Under the pieces are notes generated by a model, which ran no database searches, was not told where the DNA came from, and worked only from the letters and a program-made list of their open reading frames with translations. A DNA stretch of 18,755 nt from DATLAN01 sp035527455 (GTDB lineage: Bacteria > Planctomycetota > Planctomycetia > Pirellulales > Thermoguttaceae): the NCBI GenBank assembly GCA_035527455.1, contig DATLAN010000559.1, forward strand, positions 1 through 18,755, written 5' to 3'. This document shows, piece after piece, positions 6,622-14,538 of this stretch (positions are counted from its first letter, which is position 1; each line of letters starts with the position of its first letter). The position numbers and the translations under genes are program-made.

Positions 6622-7983
6622 TTACCCTGCCCGCTCCAGCAGCGGCAGCAGGTACGTTGCTACGTTCATGTAGATGATGATTCCCAGCACGTCGATCAAC
6701 CCGGCGACGAAAGGGTTGCTCATCAGCGCCGGGTCCCAGCCGAGACGGCGAAACAACAGCGGCAACGACGAGCCCAACAGCGTGCCACAGACGACCACCA
6801 GCAGCACGGTGATCGGGATCACCAGCGCGGTCGCCGGCGAGGCCACCGCCAGTGCGCAGAAGTAGCCGAGCACGCCCAGGATCCCGCCGAGCAACAGCCC
6901 CAACGCCAACTCGCGGCAGACCACGCGCCACCAATCGGCCAATGTGATGTCGCCGGTGGACAGCGCCGTGATGATCAGCGTGGCCGACTGGTTGCCCGTG
7001 TTGCCGCCGGTGGAGATCACCAGTGGAATGAACAGGACCAGCCAGGTGAGTTCGAGCATGTCCTCGTATTCCCCCAACGCCACGGCGGTCAACAAGGCCC
7101 CGAACAGCAGGATCGTCAACCAGATGCCCCGTTTCCAGGTAAGCTTCAACAGGCCGATCGTCAGATAACTCTCTTCCAACGGCTCGACGCCGGCGATCCG
7201 CTGGGCGTCTTCGGTGGCTTCCTCGCGGACCACGTCGATCACGTCGTCGTGGGTAATGATTCCCAGCAGGTGGTGCTCGTCGTCGACCACCGGAATCGCC
7301 AGCAGGTTGTAACGGGCGACCTTGTCGGCGACCTCCTCCCGGTCGTCGGCCACGTTGACCGTGACCAGGTCGCGTTCCATCAGGTCGCCGATCAGCATGT
7401 CCGGCTTGCCCATCTTCGAAACCATCTGCCGAAACGAGAGCAGTCCCCGCAGGTGGTCCTCGTGGTCGACGACGTACAGGTAGTAGATCGTCTCCAACTC
7501 TTCGGCCTGTTTTCGGATCTTGTTCAGGGCCTGATCGACGGTGAGATCCTCACTGAGCCGGGCGAACTCGGTGGTCATCACCGCACCGGCGGTATCTTCG
7601 GCATAGGCGCTGAGCCGTTGGATGTCGCGCCGCTCGTCGGTGGGGATCAGCGGCATCAACTCCCCGACGATCCACGGCCGGACCTCGGCCAGCAGGTCCA
7701 CGCGGTCGTCCGGCGGCAGGTGGCCGATGAAGGCGGCAATCTCCTCCCGATCGAGCGTTTCGATGATCTCGATCTGCTGGACCTGTTCGAAGAACCCGAA
7801 AATCTGCACCCTCAGCGGGATCTCCGCGTGCCGCAAGACCCCCCACGCTTCCTTGGCCGTCAGCCCCTCCATGAACTCGGCCGTCCGCGCCGGGTACAGC
7901 TCGGTGCAGAATCCGGCCAGCCCGGCCGAATCGTTCTCGGCCAGCATCTCGCGCAGCTCGGGCAGATAGAGCGTGTTGACCAT
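6622..7983 (-). CDS. mgtE: Magnesium transporter MgtE
   Basis: An inner-membrane channel for magnesium ions, gated by intracellular magnesium. The 453 residues give the full architecture: MgtE N-terminal superhelical domain (about 15-120), paired CBS domains (about 135-255, with AVMTTEF, YVVDHEDHLRGLLS, PVVDDEHHLLGIITHDDV), a connecting plug helix, and five membrane helices from about 285 to 448. The pore signature GGNTGNQS is at 326-333, and the conserved pore aspartate is D431 in VAGLIDVLG. The start is ATG after an AGAGG motif. No M-box-type riboswitch is evident in the short upstream region, which is instead occupied by the palindromic repeat at 8004-8079. Downstream is the nested repeat before eno. 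Confidence 0.97.
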   Translation of the reverse strand: MVNTLYLPELREMLAENDSAGLAGFCTELYPARTAEFMEGLTAKEAWGVLRHAEIPLRVQIFGFFEQVQQIEIIETLDREEIAAFIGHLPPDDRVDLLAEVRPWIVGELMPLIPTDERRDIQRLSAYAEDTAGAVMTTEFARLSEDLTVDQALNKIRKQAEELETIYYLYVVDHEDHLRGLLSFRQMVSKMGKPDMLIGDLMERDLVTVNVADDREEVADKVARYNLLAIPVVDDEHHLLGIITHDDVIDVVREEATEDAQRIAGVEPLEESYLTIGLLKLTWKRGIWLTILLFGALLTAVALGEYEDMLELTWLVLFIPLVISTGGNTGNQSATLIITALSTGDITLADWWRVVCRELALGLLLGGILGVLGYFCALAVASPATALVIPITVLLVVVCGTLLGSSLPLLFRRLGWDPALMSNPFVAGLIDVLGIIIYMNVATYLLPLLERAG

Positions 7984-8003
7984 GGGAGGCCTCTATCCGA
8001 CAA

Positions 8004-8079
8004 GGGTGGCACGCCCTGAGGAACGAAGGGCGTGGTTGGCCGGCTCACCACGCCCTTCGTTCCTCAGGGCGTGCCACCC
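8004..8079. repeat. 76-bp double-hairpin palindrome (GGGTGGCACGCCC family)
   Basis: Perfect 33-bp inverted arms at 8004-8036 and 8047-8079 separated by 10 nt. Each arm contains its own smaller hairpin (CACGCCC/GGGCGTG around TGAGGAACGAA). This is the organisation of bacterial interspersed mosaic elements: paired REP-like units in opposite orientation. It lies between mgtE and the CobB-like gene. The copy at 16525-16600 has identical arms. Confidence 0.9.
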
Positions 8080-8157
8080 AATGGAACAAGTTTTTCTCGC
8101 ACGCCCGCAAAGGCATTATCCGAGTATCCCGCGAACGGCCCGGCCTGTCAAAGCCTG

Positions 8158-9510
8158 CTACTGCCCGAACGACCACGGATCGGCCGGTTCGGCGCAGGTC
8201 GAGTGGGGATCGAAGAACCCGGGCAACAAATCGGGTTGGGCGGCGAAGTTCAAGTGCAACCGGCTGCCCACCGCCCGAGAACTCTCGACCAGCTCGTACC
8301 GATGGTCTGCCTCGGCCACACAACCGTTGAGCGTGCCGGCCGGCTCCAGACGCCAACTCGAATTACGATATCCCCGCAGCCGCGCACCCCGGGGGGCGAG
8401 CCAGGTCGTCCGGTCGAGAGTCACTTCGACCGGCGTCAGGGGTTGGGCAGACTGGTCGAGTCGGGCGACCGCGGGAAAGACGCCCACCATTCTCCAGCAC
8501 TCGCCCGGCGCGACCTCGATCTGCTGGCAGAGATAGGCCAGGCCACCTCCTTCGGCATAAATCCGGCCCCCATTGCGCAAATGGTCTCGCAAGGCCAGTT
8601 TCATGCAATCGTTCCGCGACAGGTCGGCGGCGAAGCGTTCAGGATGGCCGCACCCGAGATACACGATGTCGGCCTCCGCCGGCAATCGTTCATCCCGTAG
8701 CGGCGAAAAGTCGACGAAGGTTACCCCGCGTGATTCCAGCAGATCCAGCGCGTCGCGGAAATAGCAGTTGAACGCCTCGTCGAAAGCCAGGCCGATGACC
8801 AGCCGAGACGGAGCCGACGGCAAGGTGAACAGCCGCGGTGGGACCGAAGCCAATTCCCGCCTCAGGGCCAATTGGAGCACGCGATTGGGTTGCGAGTGTT
8901 CCAGAAAACGGGAACCGAGACACTGACACCACTCTCGTGACGGGGAGCTTCCTTCACGGGAAGCGTCGATTTCGGACCGCAGCGGAGACAACTCCTCCAA
9001 CCCGCCCAACACGGGAACTCCCCAACGGGACTCCACAAGGGCGGAAACCCGGGCCAAGTGCCGGCTGTCTCGGACCCGGTCCAACAAGACCCCGTCGAGG
9101 GGATCCGGCCGGTCGGGCAGTTCTTGCTGGTCGATCCGGGAAACGTCCAGGACTACCAGGGTCGGCAGATCGAGCCAGCTGCAGAGCGTCTCCAGGCTTC
9201 CACCGGCCTGGGGGCGATCGGGGCAAGCCGACGCGAATCGACCTTGCACGATCGCCAGATCGCAGCTCTCCGCGCCGTGGATGAAGATCTCGCGGCAGAT
9301 CTCCGCCGACATCAACCAACTGTCCAGGTGGCGCGGCTGCAATCCGCTGGCGGCGGCCACCCCGTGACATTTGTGAAAACAGGGCTGGGAAAGAAAACTC
9401 TGGACCTGGAGACCCTCGCTACGGAAAGCCTCCATCAAAGCCCAGCAGATCGCTCGGCAACCAACATCCGGCTGAACCATTCCTACGGCAAGACGCGGCA
9501 GCGGCAACAT
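8158..9510 (-). CDS. CobB/CbiA-like protein lacking ATP-binding and glutaminase active-site residues
   Basis: The 450-residue length and order match cobyrinate a,c-diamide synthase: an N-terminal P-loop amidoligase half (1-225) and a C-terminal class I glutamine amidotransferase half (237-432). Landmarks retained are the helix after the P-loop (ICWALMEAFRSEGLQVQSF), HLDSWL at 61-66, IGLAFDEAFNCYFRDALDLLESRGV (239-263), FSPLRDERLP, VYLGCGHPERFAADLSRN and RLHLNF with H419. Key residues are gone: the GKTT P-loop region reads GCRA (17-20), the GPDY segment reads QPCF (42-45), the acidic residue in the IEG motif is Gln (IVQG, 87-90), and the glutaminase Cys of the YAECGG motif is Gly321 (codon at 8548-8550). 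The frame is intact, so this is probably a maintained pseudoenzyme with a binding or regulatory role rather than a cobalamin enzyme. No other cobalamin genes are nearby. Confidence 0.85.
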   Translation of the reverse strand: MLPLPRLAVGMVQPDVGCRAICWALMEAFRSEGLQVQSFLSQPCFHKCHGVAAASGLQPRHLDSWLMSAEICREIFIHGAESCDLAIVQGRFASACPDRPQAGGSLETLCSWLDLPTLVVLDVSRIDQQELPDRPDPLDGVLLDRVRDSRHLARVSALVESRWGVPVLGGLEELSPLRSEIDASREGSSPSREWCQCLGSRFLEHSQPNRVLQLALRRELASVPPRLFTLPSAPSRLVIGLAFDEAFNCYFRDALDLLESRGVTFVDFSPLRDERLPAEADIVYLGCGHPERFAADLSRNDCMKLALRDHLRNGGRIYAEGGGLAYLCQQIEVAPGECWRMVGVFPAVARLDQSAQPLTPVEVTLDRTTWLAPRGARLRGYRNSSWRLEPAGTLNGCVAEADHRYELVESSRAVGSRLHLNFAAQPDLLPGFFDPHSTCAEPADPWSFGQ

Positions 9511-9622
9511 GCGTACCTGTCGGGATTAGACGTACGTCTTCTGCCGGTCTTCCCCAGTGGAGAGAGTCACCCACCGGTTTGAATCGGTCCTACCAAACCC
9601 TCCAAAACGAAATTCCACCGGC

Positions 9623-9648
9623 GCCAAGATTCTTAGGCAATTCTTGGC
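9623..9648. repeat. Small hairpin downstream of htrA
   Basis: GCCAAGA (9623-9629) and TCTTGGC (9642-9648) form a 7-bp stem with a 12-nt loop in the 166-bp gap after the htrA stop codon. There is no U-tract in either direction, so a terminator role is uncertain. The rest of the gap shows no gene. Confidence 0.3.
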
Positions 9649-9676
9649 ACCGGGCTTGGCAGAGTCAAGGGAACGT

Positions 9677-11179
9677 CTACGAACTCTTCAGCACCACGAA
9701 CCGATTGCCCTGCTGCGTGCGGATCAACAGCATGATGCCTTCTTGCAGCGATTCCTTCTTCACGGCGGCCTCGAATTCGGCGATCGACTTGACCGGGGTC
9801 TTTCCCACCCGCAGGATCAGGTCTCCCGCGCGAACTCCGACCTCGGCGGCAAGTCCGTCGGCCTTTACTTCAGTGACCAGGACCCCGGAAAGCTCCTCGT
9901 AGCCGAGGTGTTTGGCCAATTCGTCGGTCATTTCGCCGACTTCCAGTCCCAGTTCCGGATTCTGGTAGGTGGACGGGGCCCTGCTCTCGCGTTGGGCGAC
10001 GCCGAAATCCTCGGGCAGGGGCTTCACCTCCACCTGGAGGGTGGTGCGTTTCCCGTCGCGGATGATGTCGGCCTGCTGCTTGGAACCGGCCGAGGAGCGC
10101 TCGACGATTTCCTGGAGTTCGCGAGGGCTGTTGACGTCGCGCCCGGCAAAGGCCAGGATCACGTCGCCTGCCTGAAATCCAGCCTTGGCAGCGGGCGTGT
10201 CGCGAAAGACCTCGGACACCAAGACCCCGCGGTTGGGTTCGACGCCCAGCTTCCGTGCGATTTCGTTGCTGATTTGTTCAATGCCCACACCCAAATAGGC
10301 CCGCTGGACACTGCCGCGTTGGATCAGTTGGTCGGTGACCCACTTGGCCACGTTGCTGGGGATGGCGAATCCGACGCCCTGGTATCCCCCGCTGTTGGAG
10401 GCAATGGCCGTGTTGATTCCGACCACTTCGCCGTCGAGATTCACCAGCGGTCCCCCAGAGTTGCCGGGATTGATGGCGGCGTCGGTCTGGAGGAAGTTGG
10501 TCCTTTTGCCCGCCTGCAACGCGCGTCCCTTGCCGCTGATAATGCCCGCACTGACGGTTCCATCCAGCTCGAACGGGTTGCCGACCGCGATCACCCAGTC
10601 GCCGATTTCGAGTTGATCGGAGTCGCCCAGTCGTGCGGCGGGCAGGGGTTCGCCGGCGTCGATCCGCAGCACGGCCAGATCGGTCTGCTCGTCGGTCTTG
10701 ATGTCGGCGGCCTTGAACTGCCGGCCGTCGGAGAATTCGACGAGGACTTCGTCGGCGCCCTCGACCACGTGGTTGTTCGTGAGAATAATCCCTTGGCGGT
10801 CGATGACGACGCCGGAGCCGACACCTTGACGGCGCGGAATGCTATGCGGAAAGTTGAACCTGGGCAGGTCGCGATCATTGAAGAAATCCTCGAAGGGCGT
10901 GCCTTCGAAGGGATTTCCGTCGGGCCCTTGCGGCCCGGGGGTGTCGATGCGCCGTGGCTTGGTGGTGGTTTTGATCTTCACGACGGTGGGCATCACCTTC
11001 TCGGCGGCCGAGCGAAACGCCCGCGAGAGGCTCTTGGCCTGAGCGATGGCCTGCGAATCGTCGGTCACAGCGCGGTTCTGCCCGACGGCGCCCTGCCAAA
11101 TCACGCCGCCGATACCCACGGCAGCCAGGAGAGTCCAGACGAGTAACCACCGACCGGTACGAACGTTACCTTTTTTCAT
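9677..11179 (-). CDS. DegP/HtrA-family periplasmic serine protease
   Basis: An envelope quality-control protease and chaperone, 500 residues. An N-terminal hydrophobic segment (about 11-28) acts as signal peptide or anchor. The trypsin-like domain carries the catalytic triad H137 (LTNNHVVEG), D167 (EQTDLAVLRID) and S241 (NPGNSGGPL). Two PDZ domains follow at about 292-385 (AYLGVGIEQIS...AGFQAGDVILAF) and 408-498 (LGLEVGEMT...VRAGDLILRVG). The start at 11179 is chosen because AAGGAG sits 9 nt upstream and the signal segment starts there; the same frame extends 89 codons further with no protein-like content. It is divergent from rnc. Upstream on its strand is an AT-rich TAGATATATATGG box, but no clear -35. 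Asp/DegQ-type naming cannot be settled by eye. Confidence 0.96.
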   Translation of the reverse strand: MKKGNVRTGRWLLVWTLLAAVGIGGVIWQGAVGQNRAVTDDSQAIAQAKSLSRAFRSAAEKVMPTVVKIKTTTKPRRIDTPGPQGPDGNPFEGTPFEDFFNDRDLPRFNFPHSIPRRQGVGSGVVIDRQGIILTNNHVVEGADEVLVEFSDGRQFKAADIKTDEQTDLAVLRIDAGEPLPAARLGDSDQLEIGDWVIAVGNPFELDGTVSAGIISGKGRALQAGKRTNFLQTDAAINPGNSGGPLVNLDGEVVGINTAIASNSGGYQGVGFAIPSNVAKWVTDQLIQRGSVQRAYLGVGIEQISNEIARKLGVEPNRGVLVSEVFRDTPAAKAGFQAGDVILAFAGRDVNSPRELQEIVERSSAGSKQQADIIRDGKRTTLQVEVKPLPEDFGVAQRESRAPSTYQNPELGLEVGEMTDELAKHLGYEELSGVLVTEVKADGLAAEVGVRAGDLILRVGKTPVKSIAEFEAAVKKESLQEGIMLLIRTQQGNRFVVLKSS

Positions 11180-11350
11180 GCTTCGAATCTCCTTTTCCCT
11201 TTCCAGACGTTCCAATTGGCTCAGTGAAGGTTGGTTGGTTCCATATATATCTAGTTTCCACCGAGGGAATTTTCCCGTGAAAACGACGGTCGGGCAAGGG
11301 GAGTTTTCCCACCCGACTGTTGCTGCCCGAGAGTGCCCGTGCGTTAAGGA

Positions 11351-11379
11351 TTGACAAAACCCCTCTCGGACGTTAATGT
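11351..11379 (+). promoter_or_regulatory. Strong sigma-70-type promoter for rnc
   Basis: A consensus TTGACA at 11351-11356, a 17-bp spacer and TAATGT at 11374-11379. The predicted transcript begins near 11386. This rules out an upstream in-frame ATG at 11376, which lies inside the -10 box, and supports 11433 as the rnc start. Confidence 0.75.
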
Positions 11380-11432
11380 TAGGTCGATCCCCCCACCAAC
11401 CTGTTGGCACCTTTCCCCACTGCTGCGTGTCC

Positions 11433-12164
11433 ATGAATTCTTTCACCGATTCGAGTTCTGGCCTTTCGCAGCGTTTGGAGGGCTGTGAGCAGCGGATCGA
11501 CTACACCTTTGAGAACAAGGATCTCTTGGTGGCGGCACTGACGCACGCTTCCGGGGCCGAACACCGTTTGACGTCGAACGAGCGGCTGGAATTCCTCGGC
11601 GATGCCATTCTCGGAGCGGTGGTCTGCGAACTCCTTTTTCACCGGTATCCCGACTATCTCGAGGGCGATCTGACCAAGCTCAAATCGATCGTGGTCAGCC
11701 GCCAGACCTGTGCGAAGGTCAGCGATGCCCTGGGAATGGAGGAGTTACTCATCTTAGGGAAGGGTATGACAACCCACCCGAGTGTGCCGCCCTCGCTCTT
11801 GGCCGACGTGTTCGAGGCGCTGATCGCCGCGATATACCTCGACGGAGGGGACGCTCCCGCCCGGCGGTTCATCGAAAAACACATTGGCCCGGAAGTCGCC
11901 TTGGCCGCCGGGGGAGAATTGGGCAGCAACTACAAGTCGCTGCTTCAGCAATTGGCCCAACGCGAATACGGCACGACGCCCAACTACCAGTTGCTCGACG
12001 AAAAAGGGCCCGACCACAGCAAGTGCTTCAAGATTGCCGCCCAGATCGGCAACAGCCGATATCAGCCGGCATGGGGACGGAACAAGAAGGAAGCGGAACA
12101 ACGGGCCGCCCGAAACGCGCTGAGTGAGCTGGAAGGGCAAGCCGCGCCTTACTCCTCTGATTGA
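11433..12164 (+). CDS. rnc: Ribonuclease III
   Basis: Cleaves double-stranded RNA, chiefly in rRNA maturation and mRNA turnover; acts as a cytoplasmic homodimer. The 243 residues comprise a RIII domain (20-155) with signature NERLEFLGDA at 49-58, metal-binding E53, D57, D125 and E128 (LLADVFEALIAAIYLDGG), and a C-terminal double-stranded RNA-binding domain (165-235) with the usual KKEAEQRAARNALSEL ending. The ATG at 11433 lacks a visible Shine-Dalgarno but is about 47 nt downstream of the predicted transcription start. The next gene begins 4 nt after the stop, so the two form an operon. Confidence 0.97.
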   Translation: MNSFTDSSSGLSQRLEGCEQRIDYTFENKDLLVAALTHASGAEHRLTSNERLEFLGDAILGAVVCELLFHRYPDYLEGDLTKLKSIVVSRQTCAKVSDALGMEELLILGKGMTTHPSVPPSLLADVFEALIAAIYLDGGDAPARRFIEKHIGPEVALAAGGELGSNYKSLLQQLAQREYGTTPNYQLLDEKGPDHSKCFKIAAQIGNSRYQPAWGRNKKEAEQRAARNALSELEGQAAPYSSD

Positions 12165-12168
12165 TCCC

Positions 12169-13155
12169 ATGCCTCGTGCGGTAGTTCTCTTCTCCGGTGG
12201 TTTGGACAGCATGCTGTCGGTGCGCATCCTGCAACGGCAGGGACTCGAGGTCGATGCGCTGAACGTCCGCACGATCTTCAGTTGCTGCCGGACTTCGGCC
12301 GCACAAGCCGCCGTGGCGCTGGGTGCAAGGCTGACCGTGACCCACGTCGGTGACGATTACCTGACGGTGATCCGCCACCCGCAGCACGGATACGGCAAAG
12401 GCGTCAACCCGTGCGTCGACTGCCGCATCTACATGTGCCGGATGGCCAAACAGTTCATGGAGGAGGTGGGGGCCTGTGTCGTGGCCACCGGTGAAATCGC
12501 CGGACAACGGCCGATGAGTCAAAAGAAGTATCAGTTGGAGTTGATCGCCCGCCGATCCGGCCTGGAGGACCGGTTGCTCCGCCCGCTGTCGGCCAAGCTG
12601 TTGCCGCCTACCGCCGTGGAACGCAAAGGAATCGTCGATCGGCAAAGGTTCTACGATTTCCGCGGCCGCGGCAGACGGAGGTTGATCGAACTGGCGCGGG
12701 AATTGGGCATCCGTGAAATACCTTCCCCATCGACCGGCTGTGCGTTGACCGAACGTTCGTTCGCCCCCCGGGTCCGCGACCTGATCGAGTTCCATCCCCA
12801 GGCATCGCGGTGGGATTTCGAACTGTTGAACCTCGGGCGGCACGTGCGGCTGGATCGGCACACGAAGATCGTGCTCGGCCGCAACGCGGAAGAGAACGCG
12901 ATGCTGCGGCTGCTCGCCGCGCGGGAGGACAAACCGGAGGCGGCTTTGCTGATGCCGGAAGACTTCCTCGGCCCGGATGCGTTGGTCGTCGGGCGCAACG
13001 ACGAGTCGGCGATCGAGTTCGCCGGAGCCTTGATGCTGCGATACACCCGGCAAAACGCGCCCCTGGAGGCCCGGGTCCGGGTCGCCGAAACGGGCGGTCA
13101 ACGGGTGATTTCCATTCGGGCCGACGAAACCGTCCGGATGTCGAGGCCCCTGTAA
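12169..13155 (+). CDS. ThiI-like tRNA sulfurtransferase (PP-loop ATPase) without THUMP domain
   Basis: Predicted to adenylate a tRNA uridine for thiolation. The 328 residues start directly with the PP-loop motif SGGLDS (9-14), so the THUMP/ferredoxin-like N-terminus of classical ThiI is absent. Further family features are GYGKGVNPCVDC at 74-85 with C82 and C85, C90, TGEIAGQRPMSQ (108-118), LLRPLSAKLLPPT (136-148) and PSPSTGCALT with C191. Residues 215-328 (LLNLGRHVRLDRHTKIVLGRNAEENAML) match a C-terminal region I associate with an NFACT-R-like RNA-binding extension. The three or four conserved Cys suggest metal binding or persulfide chemistry. The chosen ATG at 12169 lies 4 nt after the rnc stop; an earlier in-frame start inside rnc would precede the conserved N-terminus. 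The exact modified nucleotide (s4U8 or other) cannot be read from sequence. Confidence 0.85.
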   Translation: MPRAVVLFSGGLDSMLSVRILQRQGLEVDALNVRTIFSCCRTSAAQAAVALGARLTVTHVGDDYLTVIRHPQHGYGKGVNPCVDCRIYMCRMAKQFMEEVGACVVATGEIAGQRPMSQKKYQLELIARRSGLEDRLLRPLSAKLLPPTAVERKGIVDRQRFYDFRGRGRRRLIELARELGIREIPSPSTGCALTERSFAPRVRDLIEFHPQASRWDFELLNLGRHVRLDRHTKIVLGRNAEENAMLRLLAAREDKPEAALLMPEDFLGPDALVVGRNDESAIEFAGALMLRYTRQNAPLEARVRVAETGGQRVISIRADETVRMSRPL

Positions 13156-13293
13156 AGCCGCGACCGGCGGTCGCGCCCACAAAGCCGCGACCGGCGGTCG
13201 CGCCGACAAAGCGCCCACAAAGCCGCAACCGGCGGTCAAGAATGGCACGATCTGCGGTCAACCGTGGCGCGACCGACGGTCGTGGCTTTGTGG
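13154..13293. repeat. Degenerate 27-bp tandem repeat with an inverted terminal copy
   Basis: Two tandem 27-bp units at 13154-13180 and 13181-13207 (AAAGCCGCGACCGGCGGTCG...) differ at one base near the end. A third diverged unit begins at 13219, and an inverted copy lies at 13266-13293, complementary with a few mismatches to 13177-13204. Each unit contains the palindrome GCGACCGGCGGTCGC. The array begins in the stop codon region of the sulfurtransferase gene. Translated (KPRPAVAPT), it resembles other planctomycete repeat translations. Confidence 0.8.
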
Positions 13294-13333
13294 ATTCCCA
13301 CCGGAAGTGGGGCTTCGGGGCAAGAAAATAGAA

Positions 13334-13366
13334 ACGCCCGGTCAGCCGTGCCGGGCGTCTCTTTCT
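13334..13366. terminator. Bidirectional rho-independent terminator
   Basis: Stem ACGCCCGG (13334-13341) with CCGGGCGT (13351-13358), 9-nt loop, followed on the plus strand by CTCTTTCT. On the minus strand the stem is followed by TTCTATTTTC. It sits between the convergent sulfurtransferase and H1-like genes and can serve both. Confidence 0.75.
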
Positions 13367-13430
13367 CGTCGATGCAGTTGGGGAGAAGAAGCCGGAAGCT
13401 TCATCGGCCATGACGGCCGACAGCCTATGC

Positions 13431-13583
13431 CTACTTCTTCTTCTTGGTAGCCTTCTTCTTGGCGGCCTTCTTCTTCTTGGCCACCTTCTTCTTGGCCGCC
13501 TTCTTCTTGGCTACCTTCTTCGTCGCCTTCTTCTTGGCGACCTTCTTCTTCGAGGCCTTCTTCTTGGTCTTCTTCTTGGCCAC
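13431..13583 (-). CDS. Lysine-rich histone H1-like protein
   Basis: A GTG start 7 nt after a perfect AGGAGG (13591-13596, minus strand) opens a frame of 50 residues, 31 of them Lys, the rest mostly Ala with Val, Thr and one Ser. The product is a chain of KKKA/KKKVA/KKKAT units, like the C-terminal tail of histone H1 and bacterial Hc1/AlgP-type proteins. It is expected to bind and compact DNA, or possibly RNA, without a folded domain. Every lysine uses the codon AAG, which makes the gene a 3-bp-biased repeat prone to slippage. The alternative minus-strand frame, rich in Glu and Gly, is an artefact of the same repeat. A terminator lies downstream. Upstream on its strand is a 1.15-kb stretch without genes. 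Confidence 0.85.
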   Translation of the reverse strand: MAKKKTKKKASKKKVAKKKATKKVAKKKAAKKKVAKKKKAAKKKATKKKK

Positions 13584-13702
13584 CGTACGTCCTCCTAACT
13601 AACGACTTGGGCGAACTCCTCGTCGGCGGTCGGGCTGGGGCCGAAAGACGACGGGCACATCGCCACAGAAACAAGACAACGAACTCGCGGACATCCTGTC
13701 AC

Positions 13703-13718
13703 CAGTGCAGAGGCACTG
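13703..13718. repeat. Small perfect hairpin in the island
   Basis: CAGTGC and GCACTG separated by AGAG, about 120 bp upstream of the H1-like start on its own strand. It could fold in the leader RNA of that gene. Confidence 0.4.
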
Positions 13719-14157
13719 AAAGAAGTCGCCGTTCGTTTCCATCCTCCTTGTGAAACCCCTTGCTTCGCTAAGGAACTTCAACGCTGCAGAGCCTTTCAGC
13801 ACCGCAACTTCCCATGATCGTACCGGTTTTCGAAATCTTTGCAAGTACAATTTGCCCGTTTGCGCCAAAAATTCTTCTCCGCTCACGCCTCCGCCCCATA
13901 CGATTCGAAGGGATCGATGCACTGTGAGAAGGTTGTTCGACACGACGTTCGGATGACGCGGCTCGCACGAAGATGAATTGTTTCTTTCCGAGATCGCAGT
14001 GACCGTCGCGCGCTGCACAACCGACACAACAACTGCAACCGATCGCGCGTCGCAAACGTGTTTCCGCGCAGTCGAACGCCGTTCCCGTGACGGCACCACG
14101 GCAAGTCGTCGAATCGAATATCGAACGAGTCGTTCGCCTCGGTTTCCCGGCAGTCCA

Positions 14158-14185
14158 CGCCGTGAGATCCGGTGCCATCACGGCG
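14158..14185. repeat. 8-bp-stem hairpin in the island
   Basis: CGCCGTGA (14158-14165) pairs perfectly with TCACGGCG (14178-14185) across a 12-nt loop. It is one of the few strong local structures in the gene-free stretch. Confidence 0.4.
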
Positions 14186-14538
14186 GAGTGTGTTGTCATA
14201 ACATATTTGCACACAATGCTTTGCGCACAGAGTCTTATTGCCGGCGTCGAACCTTGCAGAGTCTACCGTCGCGTTGCTGATCATTGCACCCACAAGGGAT
14301 TTCGCCGCGCGGCCGCACTTCCATGTCGTGTCGAAGGTGCGGTTTCCGCCACTCTCCAACGCTTGAAATTCTCTTGCAGATACGCACTCGTTCCCACCGC
14401 GATTCGTCCAAGAGATTCGGTGCGAGACGCTTCGATTCGAAGGCGAATGAGTGACGCCGAAACTGCTTCGCCACGACTCTTGCCTCGTTGTCGTTCGGTT
14501 GTGCAACGGCCCGACGCGCGACGACTTTTCCTTGGTGG

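Noticed and set aside
6436..8019. A 527-codon plus-strand open frame
   Set aside because: It is antisense to mgtE and rich in Gln, His, Arg and Asp as expected from the complement of a GC-rich gene; the mgtE frame carries all family motifs.
7984..8157. M-box magnesium riboswitch upstream of mgtE
   Set aside because: The gap is largely filled by the 76-bp palindrome, and no multi-helix M-box pattern was seen. A covariance search would settle it.
9557..11146. A 529-codon plus-strand open frame
   Set aside because: It is antisense to the HtrA gene, whose catalytic triad and PDZ domains are unmistakable on the other strand.
11376..11432. Upstream start for RNase III at 11376
   Set aside because: That ATG lies within the -10 box of a consensus promoter and would not be in the transcript.
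13154..13293. Possible CRISPR array
   Set aside because: The 27-bp units are directly adjacent without unique spacers, contain internal palindromes, and have no cas genes nearby.
13342..13674. Minus-strand frame rich in Glu-Glu-Gly repeats
   Set aside because: It reads the AAG/GCC repeats of the H1-like gene in another register; only the lysine frame has the AGGAGG-GTG start and a stop at the end of the repeat.
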